DNA of 64,000 nucleotides from Candidatus Zixiibacteriota bacterium (GCA_040752595.1 JBFMGX010000049.1:1-64000); one strand, 5' to 3'. Numbered from the stretch's first letter, positions 18,127 through 26,775 are shown. Numbers and translations: made by a program. The notes: a model not told the origin generated them from the sequence alone.

Positions 18127-18186
18127 GCACGAAACATCCGTGTTTCTTTCAAGGTCATGAAACCGATCGGAGCCGAGAATGGCAAA

Positions 18187-18206
18187 CAAGGGGCTTCAGC
18201 CCCTTG
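18187..18206. repeat. REP-like palindrome, CAAGGGGC type
   Basis: Arms CAAGGGGC/GCCCCTTG with a TTCA loop. With flanks it is part of a 28-base block (18181-18208) identical to 59271-59298. Confidence 0.85.
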
Positions 18207-18282
18207 CCAGGCACACCAATGGGGCCGACCCGAACGGACCAGATCGACCCCACAGATCCAAAGATCCCAATCCCGACCGCAA

Positions 18283-18609
18283 TCAGTCCAGTATCGACTC
18301 GATCTTGCTGACCAGACTCTGTTTGGGAACCGCGCCGATCACCTGATCGACTTTCTGGCCACCCTTGAACAACAGCAAGCTCGGGATGCTCATGATGCGA
18401 AACTGGCCGGCGATGGCATTGTTGCGATCGACGTCGATCTTCGCGACTTTGAGCCGCCCCTCATAGTCTTGCGCCAACTCGGCCACGACCGGGGCGATCA
18501 TCTTGCACGGACCGCACCACTCCGCCCAGAAGTCCACCAGCACCGGGACTGTTGAATCCAGCACTTCGCTCTTGAATGTGGCATCGGTAACCTCGACCGG
18601 TTTCGTCAT
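18283..18609 (-). CDS. trxA: Thioredoxin
   Basis: A 108-residue cytosolic disulfide reductant with the active site [15 protein letters not shown] and the cis-Pro segment [17 protein letters not shown] 18609 is preceded by a strong GGAGGAG; the longer frame is discarded. It would supply electrons to DsbD, whose gene lies 1.5 kb downstream in the same direction, and to ribonucleotide reductase and peroxiredoxins. It is transcribed leftward; folC lies about 180 bases upstream in the same orientation. Confidence 0.96.
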   Translation of the reverse strand: MTKPVEVTDATFKSEVLDSTVPVLVDFWAEWCGPCKMIAPVVAELAQDYEGRLKVAKIDVDRNNAIAGQFRIMSIPSLLLFKGGQKVDQVIGAVPKQSLVSKIESILD

Positions 18610-18792
18610 CACTCCTCCATTTCGGATATTACGATCAGTACAACACTCACGCTCGGGACGGTTCACGCTACCGGAGACGACAGTACAGGCGACCGCAGAA
18701 CAAGTCAATCACTGTTTCCCCGCCGTCACGAACAGGAAACGCCGTAATCCCGTCCGGGTTCCCGCCGGGTGGAATGACGCGCGCAATCGATG

Positions 18793-20115
18793 TCAAAAAT
18801 CCGGGCCGGTCGCTCGTGCCGCCGCCAGCAGATCGCGGCGCGTGACAGGAGTGCCAGGGTCGTTTTGGGCACCTTCTCCCTCGACCAAGTGAGCGGGAAT
18901 CACCGCCCCGACCAAGTAATGCGAACCGACCACCAGCACGTGCCCATCGGGACCGGCCAGTGCCCGCGCGGCATTCATCGCAGCGGCAACGGAATCACGC
19001 CATGTCATGGCGAGGCGATGCCGGCGTGCGAGACGTTCCATCCCAGCACGCGGGATTCCCGGCGCACCGGGCAGTGGACAGCCGATCCAGTGGCGTGCCA
19101 GCAACGACAGAACGGAGACCATCCCGGCGTATTCCTTGTCGATTCGTGTCGTGAAGACACACACCGGTCGTCGCGAGCCAAACACGTGTCGCCATGTCGC
19201 CCTGACCGCCTTCATTCCATCGAGGTTGTGAGCCGCGTCGTACACGACGGTCGGAGGTCCGGCGACGATCTGGAAGCGTGCCGGCCAATGCGCCTGCGCC
19301 ACACCGAGCCGGGCGGCCTCATGTGAGACACTCACTCCTTGGGCCTTCAACAACGTGACACCGGCCAGCGCTACGGCCAGATTCGTGTTCTGGTGGGATC
19401 CGGCCAATGGCGTGCGCCAACGCTCACCATCCCGGGGTAGGATGGCGGCCGCATCGCGCAAGATCTCTGCCGCCGTCCAGATCGGAGCTCCGCGTCGGGC
19501 GGCGATCCCCCTGACCCTGTTGTTGGCATCCGGGTGCAGCGGCCCAGTCAGGACCGGGACGCCGGGTTTGATGATCCCCGCCTTTTCGAAGGCGATCTTG
19601 CCGGGTGTGTGTCCCAGAATTTGCTCGTGGTCCCGCGCAATACGGGTGATGATCGAAAGGGCCGAGGGCACAACATTGGTGGCGTCGAACCGTCCCCCCA
19701 GACCAACCTCCACCACGGCGATATCGATTCCGGCACGGGCAAAGGCATCGAATGCCAGCGCGGTCGTTGCCTCGAAGAATGAAATCCGTCTCCGCCTGAT
19801 CCAAGACCAATGAGCCGCGACAAACTCCGCGACCCACGTGCGCGAAACCGGCCGCCCGTCGACATGGATTCGCTCACGGAAATCGCGCAGGTGCGGCGAA
19901 GTATAGCGGCCGACGCGATATCCGGCGGCGCGCAGAATCGCATCCAGATAGGCACTGGTCGAGCCCTTGCCGTTCGTGCCGGCGACATGAATCGTCAAAT
20001 ATCTCGTCTGCGGTTCCCCCAGCCGTCGACAGAATGCACCGATGTTCGCAAGCCCCAGTTTGATGCCCCAGTGCTCCAGAGAAAGAAGCCGGGCGGTGGC
20101 GTCACGGTAGGTCAC
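18793..20115 (-). CDS. folC: Folylpolyglutamate synthase / dihydrofolate synthase
   Basis: Mur-ligase-family enzyme that adds glutamate to dihydropteroate and then to folates. The P-loop segment reads HVAGTNGKGSTSAYLDAIL, followed by GRYTSPHLRDFRERI, both classical FolC signatures. The Mur-like central part contains EVGLGGRFDATNV. The GTG at 20115 is favoured because VTYRDATARLLSL aligns with normal FolC starts. The ATG 51 bases farther upstream lies beside a palindromic element and adds residues without similarity. Length is then 440. The accD gene lies upstream in the same direction. Confidence 0.92.
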   Translation of the reverse strand: MTYRDATARLLSLEHWGIKLGLANIGAFCRRLGEPQTRYLTIHVAGTNGKGSTSAYLDAILRAAGYRVGRYTSPHLRDFRERIHVDGRPVSRTWVAEFVAAHWSWIRRRRISFFEATTALAFDAFARAGIDIAVVEVGLGGRFDATNVVPSALSIITRIARDHEQILGHTPGKIAFEKAGIIKPGVPVLTGPLHPDANNRVRGIAARRGAPIWTAAEILRDAAAILPRDGERWRTPLAGSHQNTNLAVALAGVTLLKAQGVSVSHEAARLGVAQAHWPARFQIVAGPPTVVYDAAHNLDGMKAVRATWRHVFGSRRPVCVFTTRIDKEYAGMVSVLSLLARHWIGCPLPGAPGIPRAGMERLARRHRLAMTWRDSVAAAMNAARALAGPDGHVLVVGSHYLVGAVIPAHLVEGEGAQNDPGTPVTRRDLLAAARATGPDF

Positions 20116-20159
20116 GGCCGGTTTGGGAGTCTCCAACAAAATGAGCCAAAAAGACGATT

Positions 20160-20250
20160 CCCTCACCCGATCCGCCTGCGGCGGATTGACCTCTCCCGGA
20201 GGGAGAGGTTATCTTCCCTTCTCCCCTCTGGGGAGAGGGTAGGGTGAGGG
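20160..20250. repeat. CCTCACCC-framed palindromic element, copy 2
   Basis: A 91-base element with outer arms CCCTCACCC/GGGTGAGGG, an inner GATCCGCC/GGCGGAT hairpin and CTCTCCC/GGGAGAG plus CTCCCC/GGGGAG hairpins. It ends 45 bases before the folC start codon, in the folC leader region. Confidence 0.8.
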
Positions 20251-20348
20251 GTTGTCGGGCACACCCCTCGGGCTTGGATCGGCTGGAAAGTGGATCTCCA
20301 TTCTCATTCGCTTGGAAGCTCCAGGCCATCGCGGCACACAGCCGCCCG

Positions 20349-21257
20349 TCAAATGACGTCATTCGGCTCCGGAGGCGGCGACACGGTCAACCCCGTCTTG
20401 TCCACCACCCCGGAGGCGGGACCACTGAGGAATATGAGCAGTGTGATCAGCGTCTGCCGCAGATCGCGACGCCGCACGATCCGATCGAGAAAGCCGTGCT
20501 CGAGGAAGAACTCCGAACTCTGAAAGCCCTCCGGCAGTTCCTGTCGGATCGTGTCACGGATGACGCGCGGCCCGGCGAATCCCAACTGCGCCTTCGGCTC
20601 GGCGATGATCACATCGCCCAGCGAGGCGTAGGAGGCCATCACGCCGGCCGTGGTCGGATTGGTCAGAATCGAGATGAAGGGAATCTTCGCCTCGGACAAC
20701 TCCGCCAGCAGGTAGCTGGTCTTCGCCAATTGCAGAAGCGAGAGAATCCCCTCCTGCATGCGCGCGCCTCCGGAGCACGAAATCAACACCAGGGGGATGC
20801 GGCGCACCAAGGCGCGCTCGACGGCACGCGCCACCTTCTCGCCGACGACGGAGCCCATGCTGCCGCCGATAAAGGCGAATTCCATCACGCCGAAGGAGAC
20901 CTGACGCCCGCCGATGCGGCCGATACCGCAGACGATCGCATCGGCCAGGCCGGTCTTCTTCTGGGCGTCGGCCACCCGCTCCGGATACTTCTTCTTGTCG
21001 CGGAACTTCAACGGGTCCTGCGAGACCAGCCCGCGGTCGTATTCCTCCAGAGCGCCGTCGTCCAGAATCATACGGATGTAATCGGAATGGCGGATCCGGA
21101 AATGATAGTCGCACGACGGACAGACCCAGAACAGCCGTTCCAGCTCGCGGGCATAGATGATTTCGCCGCAGCCGCCGCACTTCGTCCACAGTCCATCCGG
21201 AATGTCGCGCTTGTTCTGTCCGGTGAGACTGGCTTTGGTCTTACGAAACCATTCCAT
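20349..21257 (-). CDS. accD: Acetyl-CoA carboxylase carboxyltransferase subunit beta
   Basis: Carboxyltransferase beta subunit that passes carboxyl from biotin to acetyl-CoA in the first step of fatty-acid synthesis. ATG 21257 gives 302 residues starting MEWFRKTKASL, the normal start for AccD; the longer frame overlaps rimI and is discarded. The N-terminal zinc ribbon has four cysteines, CGGCGEIIYA and WVCPSC. The crotonase-like core has FSFGVMEF-type strands (VSFGVMEFAFIGGSMG) and SCSGGARMQEGILSLLQ. The accA subunit is not in the window. It overlaps the end of rimI by 17 bases, so the two are translated together. Confidence 0.94.
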   Translation of the reverse strand: MEWFRKTKASLTGQNKRDIPDGLWTKCGGCGEIIYARELERLFWVCPSCDYHFRIRHSDYIRMILDDGALEEYDRGLVSQDPLKFRDKKKYPERVADAQKKTGLADAIVCGIGRIGGRQVSFGVMEFAFIGGSMGSVVGEKVARAVERALVRRIPLVLISCSGGARMQEGILSLLQLAKTSYLLAELSEAKIPFISILTNPTTAGVMASYASLGDVIIAEPKAQLGFAGPRVIRDTIRQELPEGFQSSEFFLEHGFLDRIVRRRDLRQTLITLLIFLSGPASGVVDKTGLTVSPPPEPNDVI

Positions 21258-21747
21258 TGGCCAACTCCCGCGGGATGGATTGGGATGCCTCGTCCGCCAA
21301 TGACTTGAACAGCACGAGGGCGTCACAGATCGGATGGCGGTAGTAGTCACGGCGCCGTCCGATGCGGCGATAGCCGAGTCGCGTGTAGAGGGACAGCGCC
21401 GCATCATTGGTGACACGTACGTCGAGCACCGCGCACAGGGCGCCCCGGTTCCGTCCCTCCGCCTCGGCCGCCCTGAGCAGAAGGGTCGCGCCGCCCCGCC
21501 GCTGCTTGTGGTGGGCGACCGCCACATTGTGAATCTGCATCTCATCAGCGGCGCACTGGGCGCACACATACCCGATCACGGCGCCATCGTCGTCCACGAG
21601 TACCAGATTGATGCGACTGGCCACGGTCAGGCATTCGGCAAACGCCGTTTCGGACCAGGGATCGCCAAACAGCGTCTGCTCCAGAAGGGCGACCGCCGGG
21701 ACATCCTCCTGTCGCATGGGGCGTATGTGCACGTCCGCGTGGCTCAT
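21241..21747 (-). CDS. rimI: Ribosomal-protein-alanine N-acetyltransferase
   Basis: GNAT acetyltransferase of 168 residues. The acetyl-CoA site reads KQRRGGATLLLRAAEAEGR (variant of R/QxxGxG/A) and the C-terminal part carries NDAALSLYTRLGYRRIGRR DYY-type residues, typical of RimI. RimI acetylates the N-terminal alanine of protein S18 in E. coli. It lies in the order tsaE-tsaB-rimI found in many bacteria, overlapping tsaB by four bases (ATGA-type), which supports the call. Confidence 0.88.
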   Translation of the reverse strand: MSHADVHIRPMRQEDVPAVALLEQTLFGDPWSETAFAECLTVASRINLVLVDDDGAVIGYVCAQCAADEMQIHNVAVAHHKQRRGGATLLLRAAEAEGRNRGALCAVLDVRVTNDAALSLYTRLGYRRIGRRRDYYRHPICDALVLFKSLADEASQSIPRELANGMVS

Positions 21748-22433
21748 AGATCATTTACCCGGCGGAAGTCGGGCGGCAGACCATAGTCGAGCGGCGAGGA
21801 ATCGAGGGGTAGCCGTCGACCCGCAGCCAGATCGGCCTCACCCCATGCCGCCAAGAGATCGCCACCTACGATGCATTCCTGATCGTCTGCCAGTTCAACG
21901 TCGCTCGGCAGCGCATGACGCCACCGCTCGCGGTAACCGATGATGCCGGGACCGATGATCTTCGCGGGCCGCTCTCCCGGCGACCATTGCCCCAGTGTGA
22001 TTGCGATTGGCGGTCCCGGCAACTCATGGCGCAAGAAACGGTAGCAATAGAATGAATCGCCGCGGTGATGAACAAGACAGAACGACGTGCGAGTGCCACC
22101 GGGCTCAGAATTACGGCTCTCCCGCCACTGTCGATGGTGGACTACCGGCGTCGGCCAACCCGTGATGGGGATGTCGGCGGACTGTCCCCACCCGGCGGCG
22201 GTCGCCCAACCCAATCGTGTCGCCGTCAGAGAACCGGGGCCGGTCACCAAAGCGAGCCCTTCAATGTCGTGCCGCGACCACCCCAACTCCGCCAACGCAC
22301 GATCAATGAGTCGATCCAAGACGTTCCCCTGCGTCTTCCGCGTGGCCTCATCCCACCGCCCCAGCGCCGCGCCATCGCGGGCCAATCCCACTGTCACGCA
22401 CGGTCCGGTCGAGTCGAATGCCAGCACCCTCAA
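21744..22433 (-). CDS. tsaB: tRNA threonylcarbamoyladenosine biosynthesis protein TsaB
   Basis: Scaffold subunit of the complex that makes t6A37 in ANN-decoding tRNAs. The actin-like N-terminal half reads VLAFDSTGPCVTVGLARDG and GLALVTGPGSLTATRLG, a TsaB signature (GPGSFTGxR family). Length 229 is normal. It overlaps tsaE by four bases upstream and rimI by four downstream, so all three are translationally coupled. The partner tsaD is not in the window. Confidence 0.92.
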   Translation of the reverse strand: MRVLAFDSTGPCVTVGLARDGAALGRWDEATRKTQGNVLDRLIDRALAELGWSRHDIEGLALVTGPGSLTATRLGWATAAGWGQSADIPITGWPTPVVHHRQWRESRNSEPGGTRTSFCLVHHRGDSFYCYRFLRHELPGPPIAITLGQWSPGERPAKIIGPGIIGYRERWRHALPSDVELADDQECIVGGDLLAAWGEADLAAGRRLPLDSSPLDYGLPPDFRRVNDL

Positions 22434-22861
22434 GTTCCACCGACCTGCCCGAACGGCTCGATGACGATGCGTCGCTCACCGCTGTTGACCAGTGAGATGG
22501 TCACTGCCCAACCGGTTGGGGGCCACAGCGCCCTCGCCCGGTCTGCCCACTCGACCAGACAGATCCCGGTCCCGGAAAAATACGGTTCCAGACCGGCGAA
22601 ATCCAGTTCGTCCATGGAGCCGATCCGGTACAGATCGATGTGATGGATCGGGCAGCGGCCCACATGAGTGGCCATCAGCGTGTATGTCGGCGACGGCATC
22701 GTGCCTCTGACCCCCCATGCCCGCCCAATGGCTCGCGCGAACACCGACTTCCCGGCACCCAATGGCCCGATCAAGCCCACCCAATCGCCCGGCCGAAGTT
22801 GCGCCGCCAGCTCGCGCGCCAACGCCTCGGTCTGTTCCACCGAGTGGCAGACTCGCATCAT
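22430..22861 (-). CDS. tsaE: tRNA threonylcarbamoyladenosine biosynthesis ATPase TsaE
   Basis: Small P-loop ATPase (143 residues) that drives the TsaBDE complex. Visible motifs are the Walker A GPLGAGKSVFARAIG, the family segment MPSPTYTLM and the HHIDLYRI segment, all diagnostic of the YjeE family. The first two codons are both ATG, so the start is 22861 or 22858. It is the first gene of the tsaE-tsaB-rimI-accD set; a palindromic element lies immediately upstream. Confidence 0.93.
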   Translation of the reverse strand: MMRVCHSVEQTEALARELAAQLRPGDWVGLIGPLGAGKSVFARAIGRAWGVRGTMPSPTYTLMATHVGRCPIHHIDLYRIGSMDELDFAGLEPYFSGTGICLVEWADRARALWPPTGWAVTISLVNSGERRIVIEPFGQVGGT

Positions 22862-22883
22862 GGGTTGATCCGACCCGATTCAA

Positions 22884-22970
22884 TCTCGTGGGAGGGCGAG
22901 GCTCCTGCCGGGCCGTGGAATCGTAGCTCAACAGAATGCGGCTCAGCAGGAGCTTCGCCCTCCCACGAGA
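22884..22970. repeat. MITE-like element with 25-bp terminal inverted repeats
   Basis: An 87-base element with arms TCTCGTGGGAGGGCGAGGCT and complementary AGCTTCGCCCTCCCACGAGA, extended by CCTGC/GCAGG, with one mismatch across 25 bases. The centre shows no coding potential. It separates the tsaE leader from the end of the SagB-like gene. A partial copy of one arm occurs at about 28181-28199. Confidence 0.8.
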
Positions 22971-22998
22971 AATGGCCGAGCGATTTCGCTGGGAAACC

Positions 22999-23742
22999 TC
23001 ACATGCCGGCCGGATGACCGACCGGCATCAACAACAACACCGCCTCGTTCTTGCCATCGAGATCAAGCAGGCGGTTCGCCGCCTCGTCGTCGAACGCGCC
23101 GACCGCGCAGGTACCCAGTCCCAGGGCCGTCGCCTGCAGATAGATGTTCTGACAGACGGCGCCGACTTCCATATCGATGTAACGCCGTCCGCGGGCGGCA
23201 TAGCGTGCCGTGGTCCGCTCGTAATGCGCGCAGATCAGAATCGTCGCCGATGGTGATGCCAGCGCATCCTGCGAGTTGGCGGCCCGGTGGAGCCGCTCCC
23301 GGAAGTCCCCCGCCTGGATCGATTCCAGACTGGTGTCGGCGGCGTTGAAATGGTACAACCCCGGCGCCAGTGAGTCAACGCGGGCGACCACCACATACAG
23401 CTCCAGCGGGAAGAAGCCTCCCGCCGATGGCACGCCGCGATGGCCGATGCCGCCGCGCTGCTGTGTGATGCCATACGCCGATTGCAGCATATGACCGACG
23501 TGAGCCAGGCTCAGGGGACGGTCGCTGAACGCCCGCACGGAATGCCGCCGGGCGATCGCCTCCTCGACCGTCATCGTTCCCAGCGTCACCATCGGGAGGC
23601 GGACCCGACCGGCACCTTGATCGGACTGGTTCACAAGCACCCCCTCGTCGGCGGCCGCCGAACTGATGGTCCCCCCCACGAGCAGACACGCCGTGAGAAG
23701 AACGAACGGTTTCAACGGGAGAGACAAGCAACCTCTGCTCAT
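22999..23742 (-). CDS. SagB-type nitroreductase-family oxidoreductase, exported
   Basis: FMN-dependent nitroreductase fold of the SagB/ThcOx group, about 247 residues. The catalytic-fold signature is MTVEEAIARRHSVRAFSDRPLSL near residue 60, then LYVVVARVDSLAPGLYHF and later LGLGTCAVGAFDDEAANRLL, typical for the group. A Sec leader is seen first (LPLKPFVLLTACLLVGGTISSAAA), which would place it outside the cytosol. The frame also opens at a GTG at 23751 that overlaps the PorX stop by four bases; either start makes the gene the third member of a PorY-PorX-SagB operon. In other systems SagB oxidises azolines in peptides, but no partner cyclodehydratase or precursor is visible here. Confidence 0.82.
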   Translation of the reverse strand: MSRGCLSLPLKPFVLLTACLLVGGTISSAAADEGVLVNQSDQGAGRVRLPMVTLGTMTVEEAIARRHSVRAFSDRPLSLAHVGHMLQSAYGITQQRGGIGHRGVPSAGGFFPLELYVVVARVDSLAPGLYHFNAADTSLESIQAGDFRERLHRAANSQDALASPSATILICAHYERTTARYAARGRRYIDMEVGAVCQNIYLQATALGLGTCAVGAFDDEAANRLLDLDGKNEAVLLLMPVGHPAGM

Positions 23743-23747
23743 GGCGG

Positions 23748-25319
23748 TCACTTCGGCGTCAATGTCGCCACCGGCAACACCATTTCCGGCAGGGAAATGC
23801 CGCCGTGCTGGAACGTGTCGGCGAATTTGCGCTGGTATTCATTGAAGTTCGTCGGGAACACGAAGAAGAAGTCCTCTTTGGCCAACAGATAGGTTGTGCT
23901 CATCGTGAATCGCGGCAGACGCCACGCCTTGGGATCGAGCACACGCACCGCCTCCTTGGGTTCGGCGTTGAGATTGTCGCCGTATTTGTAGCGCAGGTTT
24001 GCGGACGTGTCCCGACGTCCATGGGCGACGGTCCCGCGCGTCCCCATGATGCTCCCATGGTCGGTTGTGACAATCACAACCGCGTTGGGATCACGGGCGA
24101 TCTTGCGCAGCAGTTTCAGCCAGGAGGAGTTCACAAACCAGGTCTTCATCAGCCGGCGGAACGCTCCTTCATCGGGAGCCAGCTCATGGAGTATCTCATC
24201 GCCGGTGCGACCGTGGGAAAAGTGGTCGATGAAGCTGTAGACGACCGACAACAGCGGCGCGCTCTTGTACGACGAGAACTTCTTGGTAATGTTCTCCCCC
24301 TCGGCAAAGTCGAGCACCTTGACATACTTCGCTTCGGTGGGCAGACGCACACCCAGACGCGCCAGTTGCTGATCGAGAAGCTGGCGTTCCAGACGATTGC
24401 GCGAGAACTCATCCTTCTCACCGACCTGCCACAACTCCGGATACAGGCGCTGAATCTCGTCGGCAAAGAGACCGGAAAAGAGGGCATTGCGCGCAAACGG
24501 CGTCGCCGACGGCAGAACCGAATAGTAGTAGTCGCGCTCAATCTGGAAGTACTCGACCAACTCCGGCTCAATCCCGAACCAGTGATCCAGACGCATGCAG
24601 TCGATCACGAAGAAGTACACCTTGCGGCCCGCCTTCAGGTGCGGCGCGACGTAGCGCGGCACGATGTCGATCGACAACGGCGGCCGGTCGGGAGCATCGA
24701 GCCGCTCGAGCCATCGGGGGTACTGTGTCTCCACCCAGCGCCCGAACGCCGCGGTTAACTCGCGCTTGTGCTCGCGATGGGTTTCATCGAGACCGAGCTG
24801 GGGAAAGCGGTCTATTTCCAGATCCCAGCGCGACATCAGCTGGTGCGCATCAAGCCAGTACCGCCAGTGGGCATTCGGCGACGAGTCGGTCTCCAGCCGA
24901 CGGAAATCCTCCACGTATTGCCGCGCCAGGTGCTCCGATTCGATCTTGCGCCGCTCCAGGAGTCGTTTGACGACCGACACGACCTGCGAGGGATTGACCG
25001 GCTTGGTGAGATAGTCGTCGATCTTCTGGCCGAGCGCCTGATCCATCAGGTGCTCTTCCTCGCTTTTGGTGACCATGACCACCGGCAGATTCGGGTCGAG
25101 TTTCTTCAGTTCGATGAGCGTCGCCAGACCATCGCGACCCGGCATGTGCTCATCCAGCAGCACCAGGTCAAATCGCCGCTTCTGCACCGCCTCGAGGGCG
25201 TCATCGCCGGAATGCACGCCGGTCACCTCGTAGCCACGGTCGCGGAGGACGAGAAAATGCGAGGCGAGCATGTCGATCTCGTCATCGACCCACAGAAGTT
25301 GTCGGGCGCTCGCGGCCAC
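23748..25319 (-). CDS. porX: Response regulator with PglZ domain, PorX-like
   Basis: REC domain (about 1-120) fused to a PglZ/alkaline-phosphatase-superfamily effector (about 200-523), the architecture of PorX, which controls type IX secretion genes in Porphyromonas and Flavobacterium. REC residues Asp12/Asp13, phospho-acceptor Asp56 in LVLLDEHMPG and Lys106 in YLTKPV are present. PglZ metal and nucleophile residues are visible: Asp240 in FFVIDCMRLDHW, Thr273 in PSATPFARNALFSG and the DH pair in VTTDHGSIMGTRG. PorX is a zinc-dependent phosphodiesterase acting on oligonucleotides. GTG 25319 follows a strong AAGGAGG. The kinase gene lies about 100 bases upstream; the SagB-like gene overlaps at the 3' end. 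Confidence 0.93.
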   Translation of the reverse strand: MAASARQLLWVDDEIDMLASHFLVLRDRGYEVTGVHSGDDALEAVQKRRFDLVLLDEHMPGRDGLATLIELKKLDPNLPVVMVTKSEEEHLMDQALGQKIDDYLTKPVNPSQVVSVVKRLLERRKIESEHLARQYVEDFRRLETDSSPNAHWRYWLDAHQLMSRWDLEIDRFPQLGLDETHREHKRELTAAFGRWVETQYPRWLERLDAPDRPPLSIDIVPRYVAPHLKAGRKVYFFVIDCMRLDHWFGIEPELVEYFQIERDYYYSVLPSATPFARNALFSGLFADEIQRLYPELWQVGEKDEFSRNRLERQLLDQQLARLGVRLPTEAKYVKVLDFAEGENITKKFSSYKSAPLLSVVYSFIDHFSHGRTGDEILHELAPDEGAFRRLMKTWFVNSSWLKLLRKIARDPNAVVIVTTDHGSIMGTRGTVAHGRRDTSANLRYKYGDNLNAEPKEAVRVLDPKAWRLPRFTMSTTYLLAKEDFFFVFPTNFNEYQRKFADTFQHGGISLPEMVLPVATLTPK

Positions 25320-25349
25320 AGTCCTCCTTTGTCACGGATCACAATGTCG

Positions 25350-25423
25350 GGGCACGGCGTGCTTGTCCGCCTCTGGCGGGCCGTGCCCACCATCGGGTGC
25401 CGCGGGCACAGCACGCTGTGCCC
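25350..25423. repeat. Two adjacent GGGCACrGC hairpins
   Basis: 25350-25387 carries GGGCACGG/CCGTGCCC arms around an inner GTCCGCC/GGCGGGC stem. 25404-25423 carries perfect GGGCACAGC/GCTGTGCCC arms. They fill the gap between the kinase stop and the porX start and could modulate the ratio of the two products. Confidence 0.7.
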
Positions 25424-26686
25424 CTACCCCACATCTTCCGCCGTCTCCCCCGGCAATTGCAGCACAAATCGCGTCACCTGATTCGGGATCGACGTATCCA
25501 GAAACAGATCCCCTCCGTGATACTCCATGACGATCCGGCGCGCCAAAGTCAAGCCCAGTCCCCAGCCGCGCTGCTTGGTGGTGAACCCGGCATGGAAGAT
25601 CTGCCGCTGCTGCTTGGGCGTCATGCCTTTGCCGTTGTCGGTGACACTGATTTCGACGCCACCACGAGGGTCGGGGCCAACCGCGACATCGATGGCCCCC
25701 GATTTGGCGTCGACTGCCTCGAGGGCGTTCTTGATCAGGTTCTCCAAGACCCATGTGACCAGCTCGGCATTGATGGGAACCGGGGCGGTTGGTTTGTAAT
25801 GCTCCGTGATCGTCACACCCCGTCCGCCGTGTGGCAACCGGGTGCGAAAATAGGCCACAACGTCCCGGACCACCGGCTCCACCGGTTGGATCTTACGGTC
25901 CGGCTCCGAGCCGATCTGGCTGAACCGCGTCGCCACGCGCTGCAACCGTACCACATCGGCGCGCATCGCCGTGGCGATCTCCTGCAACTGCTGCGGTGAT
26001 CGTGGCGCGACCCCTCCGGTACCCTCGGACGGTTCCAGACGTTCCAGCCAACCCAGAAGCGACATCAACGGCGTCCCCAACTGATGCGCCGTCTCCTTGG
26101 CCATACCGACCCAGATGTAGCGCTGCTCGGCGCGTTTGATATTGCGGAAGCCGATGTACGCCACCAGCAGGAACAACAGCAGCACCGCCACGCCGATGTA
26201 TGGCAGCCGTGCAACGGCATTGACCAACTCGTAGTTGCCGTAGTGCAGTTTGTAGAGAAGGTGCCCTTCATACGTGATCGGCACAGGCGGATACTCTTTG
26301 GCCATACGCCGCATCCGCTGCCGGATATGCTCCCGTGTCGCCACGGTCGTGTCATGCTCGGTGATCCCGGTCAGACCGCGCCAGTAGAGCGGCTGCCCAT
26401 TGGGATCGGCCACGACAATGGGAAAGTCGCTTTTGCTGATGATCTCATCAAAGAGGTATCCGATCTCGTTGGGGTCGGTCGATTCGGCGGCGCGCTTCCA
26501 ATGCCCGGCGTAGGCATTGGCCAACCGCGCCTCGGAGGCCTTCAGTTCCTTCACCATCGTCTGCGTGGTATAGATCAGCACGGCGGCGATGATGGCCATG
26601 CCGAGGAACATCAGCCCCTTGAACGCCAGGGGCAAACCGGTGTACCCGGCCCGATCATGCAGAATGCGCCAGAGACGACGTTTCAT
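25424..26686 (-). CDS. porY: Membrane sensor histidine kinase, PorY-like
   Basis: A 420-residue kinase with two membrane segments (about 22-42 and 162-182) flanking a 120-residue periplasmic sensor. The H-box is MAKETAHQLGTPLMSLLGW (His201), the form typical of PorY and related FCB kinases, which lack a HAMP and have a very short linker. The N-box reads WVLENLIKNALEAVDA, followed by VTDNGKGM and RGWGLGLTLARRIV. Its position directly upstream of porX strongly suggests it phosphorylates PorX; in Porphyromonas the two genes are unlinked. The sensed signal is unknown. Confidence 0.9.
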   Translation of the reverse strand: MKRRLWRILHDRAGYTGLPLAFKGLMFLGMAIIAAVLIYTTQTMVKELKASEARLANAYAGHWKRAAESTDPNEIGYLFDEIISKSDFPIVVADPNGQPLYWRGLTGITEHDTTVATREHIRQRMRRMAKEYPPVPITYEGHLLYKLHYGNYELVNAVARLPYIGVAVLLLFLLVAYIGFRNIKRAEQRYIWVGMAKETAHQLGTPLMSLLGWLERLEPSEGTGGVAPRSPQQLQEIATAMRADVVRLQRVATRFSQIGSEPDRKIQPVEPVVRDVVAYFRTRLPHGGRGVTITEHYKPTAPVPINAELVTWVLENLIKNALEAVDAKSGAIDVAVGPDPRGGVEISVTDNGKGMTPKQQRQIFHAGFTTKQRGWGLGLTLARRIVMEYHGGDLFLDTSIPNQVTRFVLQLPGETAEDVG

Positions 26687-26732
26687 CGGCTATAACGAAG
26701 CGCGGCAAAGATCAAAGAGGCAATTCAATTGT

Positions 26733-26753
26733 GGTGGGTGCTCCGCACCCACC
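26733..26753. repeat. GGTGGGTGC hairpin
   Basis: Perfect 9-bp arms GGTGGGTGC/GCACCCACC with a 3-base loop between serS stop and the kinase start. Related GGTGGGT palindromes are at 5890-5914 and 37094-37136. Confidence 0.7.
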
Positions 26754-26775
26754 GAATCAGAATCGCAAGTATCAC

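Larger units (their letters stand above)
17816..18282. other. 467-base non-coding stretch with palindromes
   Basis: No gene can be supported here. The stretch carries a composite nested palindrome (17936-18126) and a REP-like palindrome (18187-18206). It lies between the trxA stop and the rhomboid start, both leftward, so the rhomboid promoter is expected within it; I could not identify a convincing one. Confidence 0.6.

Noticed and set aside
20349-21569. Longer accD frame starting at 21569
   Set aside because: It overlaps rimI by over 300 bases; the AccD start MEWF lies at 21257.
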